25,593 nt of DNA, taken from CAZOOR01 sp964581505 (lineage in GTDB: Bacteria; Bacteroidota; Ignavibacteria; Kapaibacteriales; UBA2268). The stretch covers positions 1 to 25,593 of the forward strand of contig CAZOOR010000037.1 in NCBI GenBank assembly GCA_964581505.1, written 5' to 3'. The translations under genes were made by a program, and so were the position numbers. Below, piece after piece: positions 24,810 through 25,593 of the stretch. Position 1 is the stretch's first letter. Each line of letters begins with the position of its first letter. The notes under the pieces were generated by a model, which worked only from the letters and a program-made list of their open reading frames with translations, did no database searches and was not told the origin of the DNA.

Positions 24810-25454
24810 ATGAAAATTATAGTTTTGATAATCGTGTTTCTAATCACACTGATTTTAAATTTGTTCTCACAAGGGGAGCAAGGCTATATACAATCTGCAT
24901 ACAATGCGATTCAATCAAAAGATTATGCAAAAGCGGTTGAGTTCTATTCAAAGGCAATTGCACAACAGCCCAAGTATGCTCCGTCTTATTATGGCAGGGC
25001 TTTGGCAAAGACGTATTTGGAAGAGTACAAATCTGCTATTGAGGATTTTACAAAAGCGATTGAAATCAATCCTAACTATCACGAGGCTTTCTACTCGCGC
25101 GGTTTGTGCAGAATTAATTTAGGGCAGTATCCCGATGCCGAAAGTGATTTCAAGATGGCTGTTAATATTGACCAAAGTATTGCTAAATATTATTATGCTC
25201 TCGCAAATGCCTATTATTATCAGGAAAAAGACAAGGACGCTCTTAATAATTACACAAAAGCAATTGAATTAGCACCCGACTTGGGATTGGCATATTACGG
25301 GCGTGCCGTCATTCATAAAATCAATAAAAGGCTTGACGCCGCTCTAAGCGATTTCAGAAAATACATTAATCTTAATGGCAATAAAGACGGTCTCGCTTCG
25401 GAGGTCGAAAGACTAATGAATGAAATCAGACAAGACAAACTGGAGCAGGATTAA
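24810..25454 (+). CDS. Exported tetratricopeptide repeat protein
   Basis: The product has 214 residues. An N-terminal signal peptide or anchor of about 20 residues (hydrophobic, ending LFSQGEQG) is followed by about five TPR units. These carry the usual pattern, for example KDYAKAVEFYSKAIAQQPKYA, EYKSAIEDFTKAIEINPNYH, QYPDAESDFKMAVNID and KDALNNYTKAIELAPDLG, and the last unit is followed by a charged tail. TPR arrays bind other proteins; a periplasmic scaffold is likely, the partner is unknown. GAGG lies eight bases before the ATG. It starts 77 bp after the PolX-like gene on the same strand, possibly in the same transcript, and ends before a strong terminator. Confidence 0.85.
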   Translation: MKIIVLIIVFLITLILNLFSQGEQGYIQSAYNAIQSKDYAKAVEFYSKAIAQQPKYAPSYYGRALAKTYLEEYKSAIEDFTKAIEINPNYHEAFYSRGLCRINLGQYPDAESDFKMAVNIDQSIAKYYYALANAYYYQEKDKDALNNYTKAIELAPDLGLAYYGRAVIHKINKRLDAALSDFRKYINLNGNKDGLASEVERLMNEIRQDKLEQD

Positions 25455-25479
25455 TTTTCTTCTTGTAATAATTATTAAT

Positions 25480-25523
25480 AAAACGAGGCATTCCCCAAAA
25501 GGTTCGCCTCGTTTTTTTTTTTT
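25480..25523. terminator. Strong Rho-independent terminator after the TPR gene
   Basis: AAAACGAGGC (25480-25489) and GCCTCGTTTT (25506-25515) form a 10-bp stem with additional CC/GG pairing inside the loop, followed by a run of 12 T. The minus-strand side also ends in four T, suiting a convergent gene from the right. Confidence 0.88.
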
Positions 25524-25565
25524 ATAAATAAATGCAGAATTGAAATAACAAGTATAACAAATTCA

Positions 25566-25593
25566 TTATTTAGCTTTGCCTTTCTTTCCTCTC
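25566..25593 (-). CDS. Possible 3' end of a minus-strand gene (partial)
   Basis: One minus-strand frame reads RGKKGKAK and then TAA at 25566-25568. A basic tail before a bidirectional terminator is common for nucleic-acid-binding proteins, but eight codons cannot establish a gene. Another frame stops nearby as well. Confidence 0.3.

Overview
The window is chromosomal DNA from a low-GC Gram-negative bacterium, most likely of the Bacteroidota/Chlorobiota/Ignavibacteriota (FCB) group, perhaps an Ignavibacteria- or Kapabacteria-like lineage. The clues are many exported proteins with short Bacteroidota-style signal peptides ending in AQ or SQ, several lipoproteins, an IPT/TIG plus SUMF1-domain lipoprotein, a tricorn-type protease, a Memo-AMMECR1 fusion, and a topoisomerase I that ends in Toprim C-terminal repeats and a lysine tail. 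Several genes have a good GGAGG-like ribosome binding site, unlike typical Bacteroidia. The lineage is inferred from these traits. No tRNA, rRNA, CRISPR array or transposase was recognised.

Layout. 1-2716: murF and mraY (minus strand, peptidoglycan precursor synthesis), ending at a bidirectional terminator. 2834-7398: a tightly packed plus-strand operon of an outer-membrane beta-barrel-like protein, an RsbW-type HATPase and a large STAND-like P-loop NTPase with coiled coils and two membrane helices. 7494-9452: a CASTOR/POLLUX-like channel with tandem nucleotide-binding (RCK) modules. 9595-12254: envelope genes, namely an FKBP prolyl isomerase and two lipoproteins, one with IPT and SUMF1 domains. 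12417-13928 (minus): an exported-looking Memo-AMMECR1 fusion. 14296-17556: periplasmic tricorn protease. 17635-20022 (minus): topA. 20210-20761: 2-Cys peroxiredoxin. 20832-22000 (minus): a two-gene unit of a barrel-like protein and a lipoprotein, lying between two identical 257-bp direct repeats. 22373-22981 (minus): another lipoprotein. 23068-24732: a PolX-like PHP protein whose polymerase site is degenerate. 24810-25454: an exported TPR protein, then a terminator and the possible tail of a minus-strand gene.

Most of the window serves envelope building and upkeep: cell-wall precursors, periplasmic folding and proteolysis, lipoproteins and barrel proteins. The most unusual points are: (i) the 257-bp perfect repeat that copies the 3' end and terminator of the peroxiredoxin gene on both sides of a two-gene cassette, which looks like a recent insertion or duplication; (ii) the barrel/HATPase/STAND-like operon, which may be an undescribed signalling system; (iii) a terminator-shaped hairpin inside the signal-peptide codons of a lipoprotein gene; (iv) a PolX-type protein that has lost all three polymerase aspartates but keeps its PHP metal site; and (v) a signal peptide on a Memo-AMMECR1 fusion.
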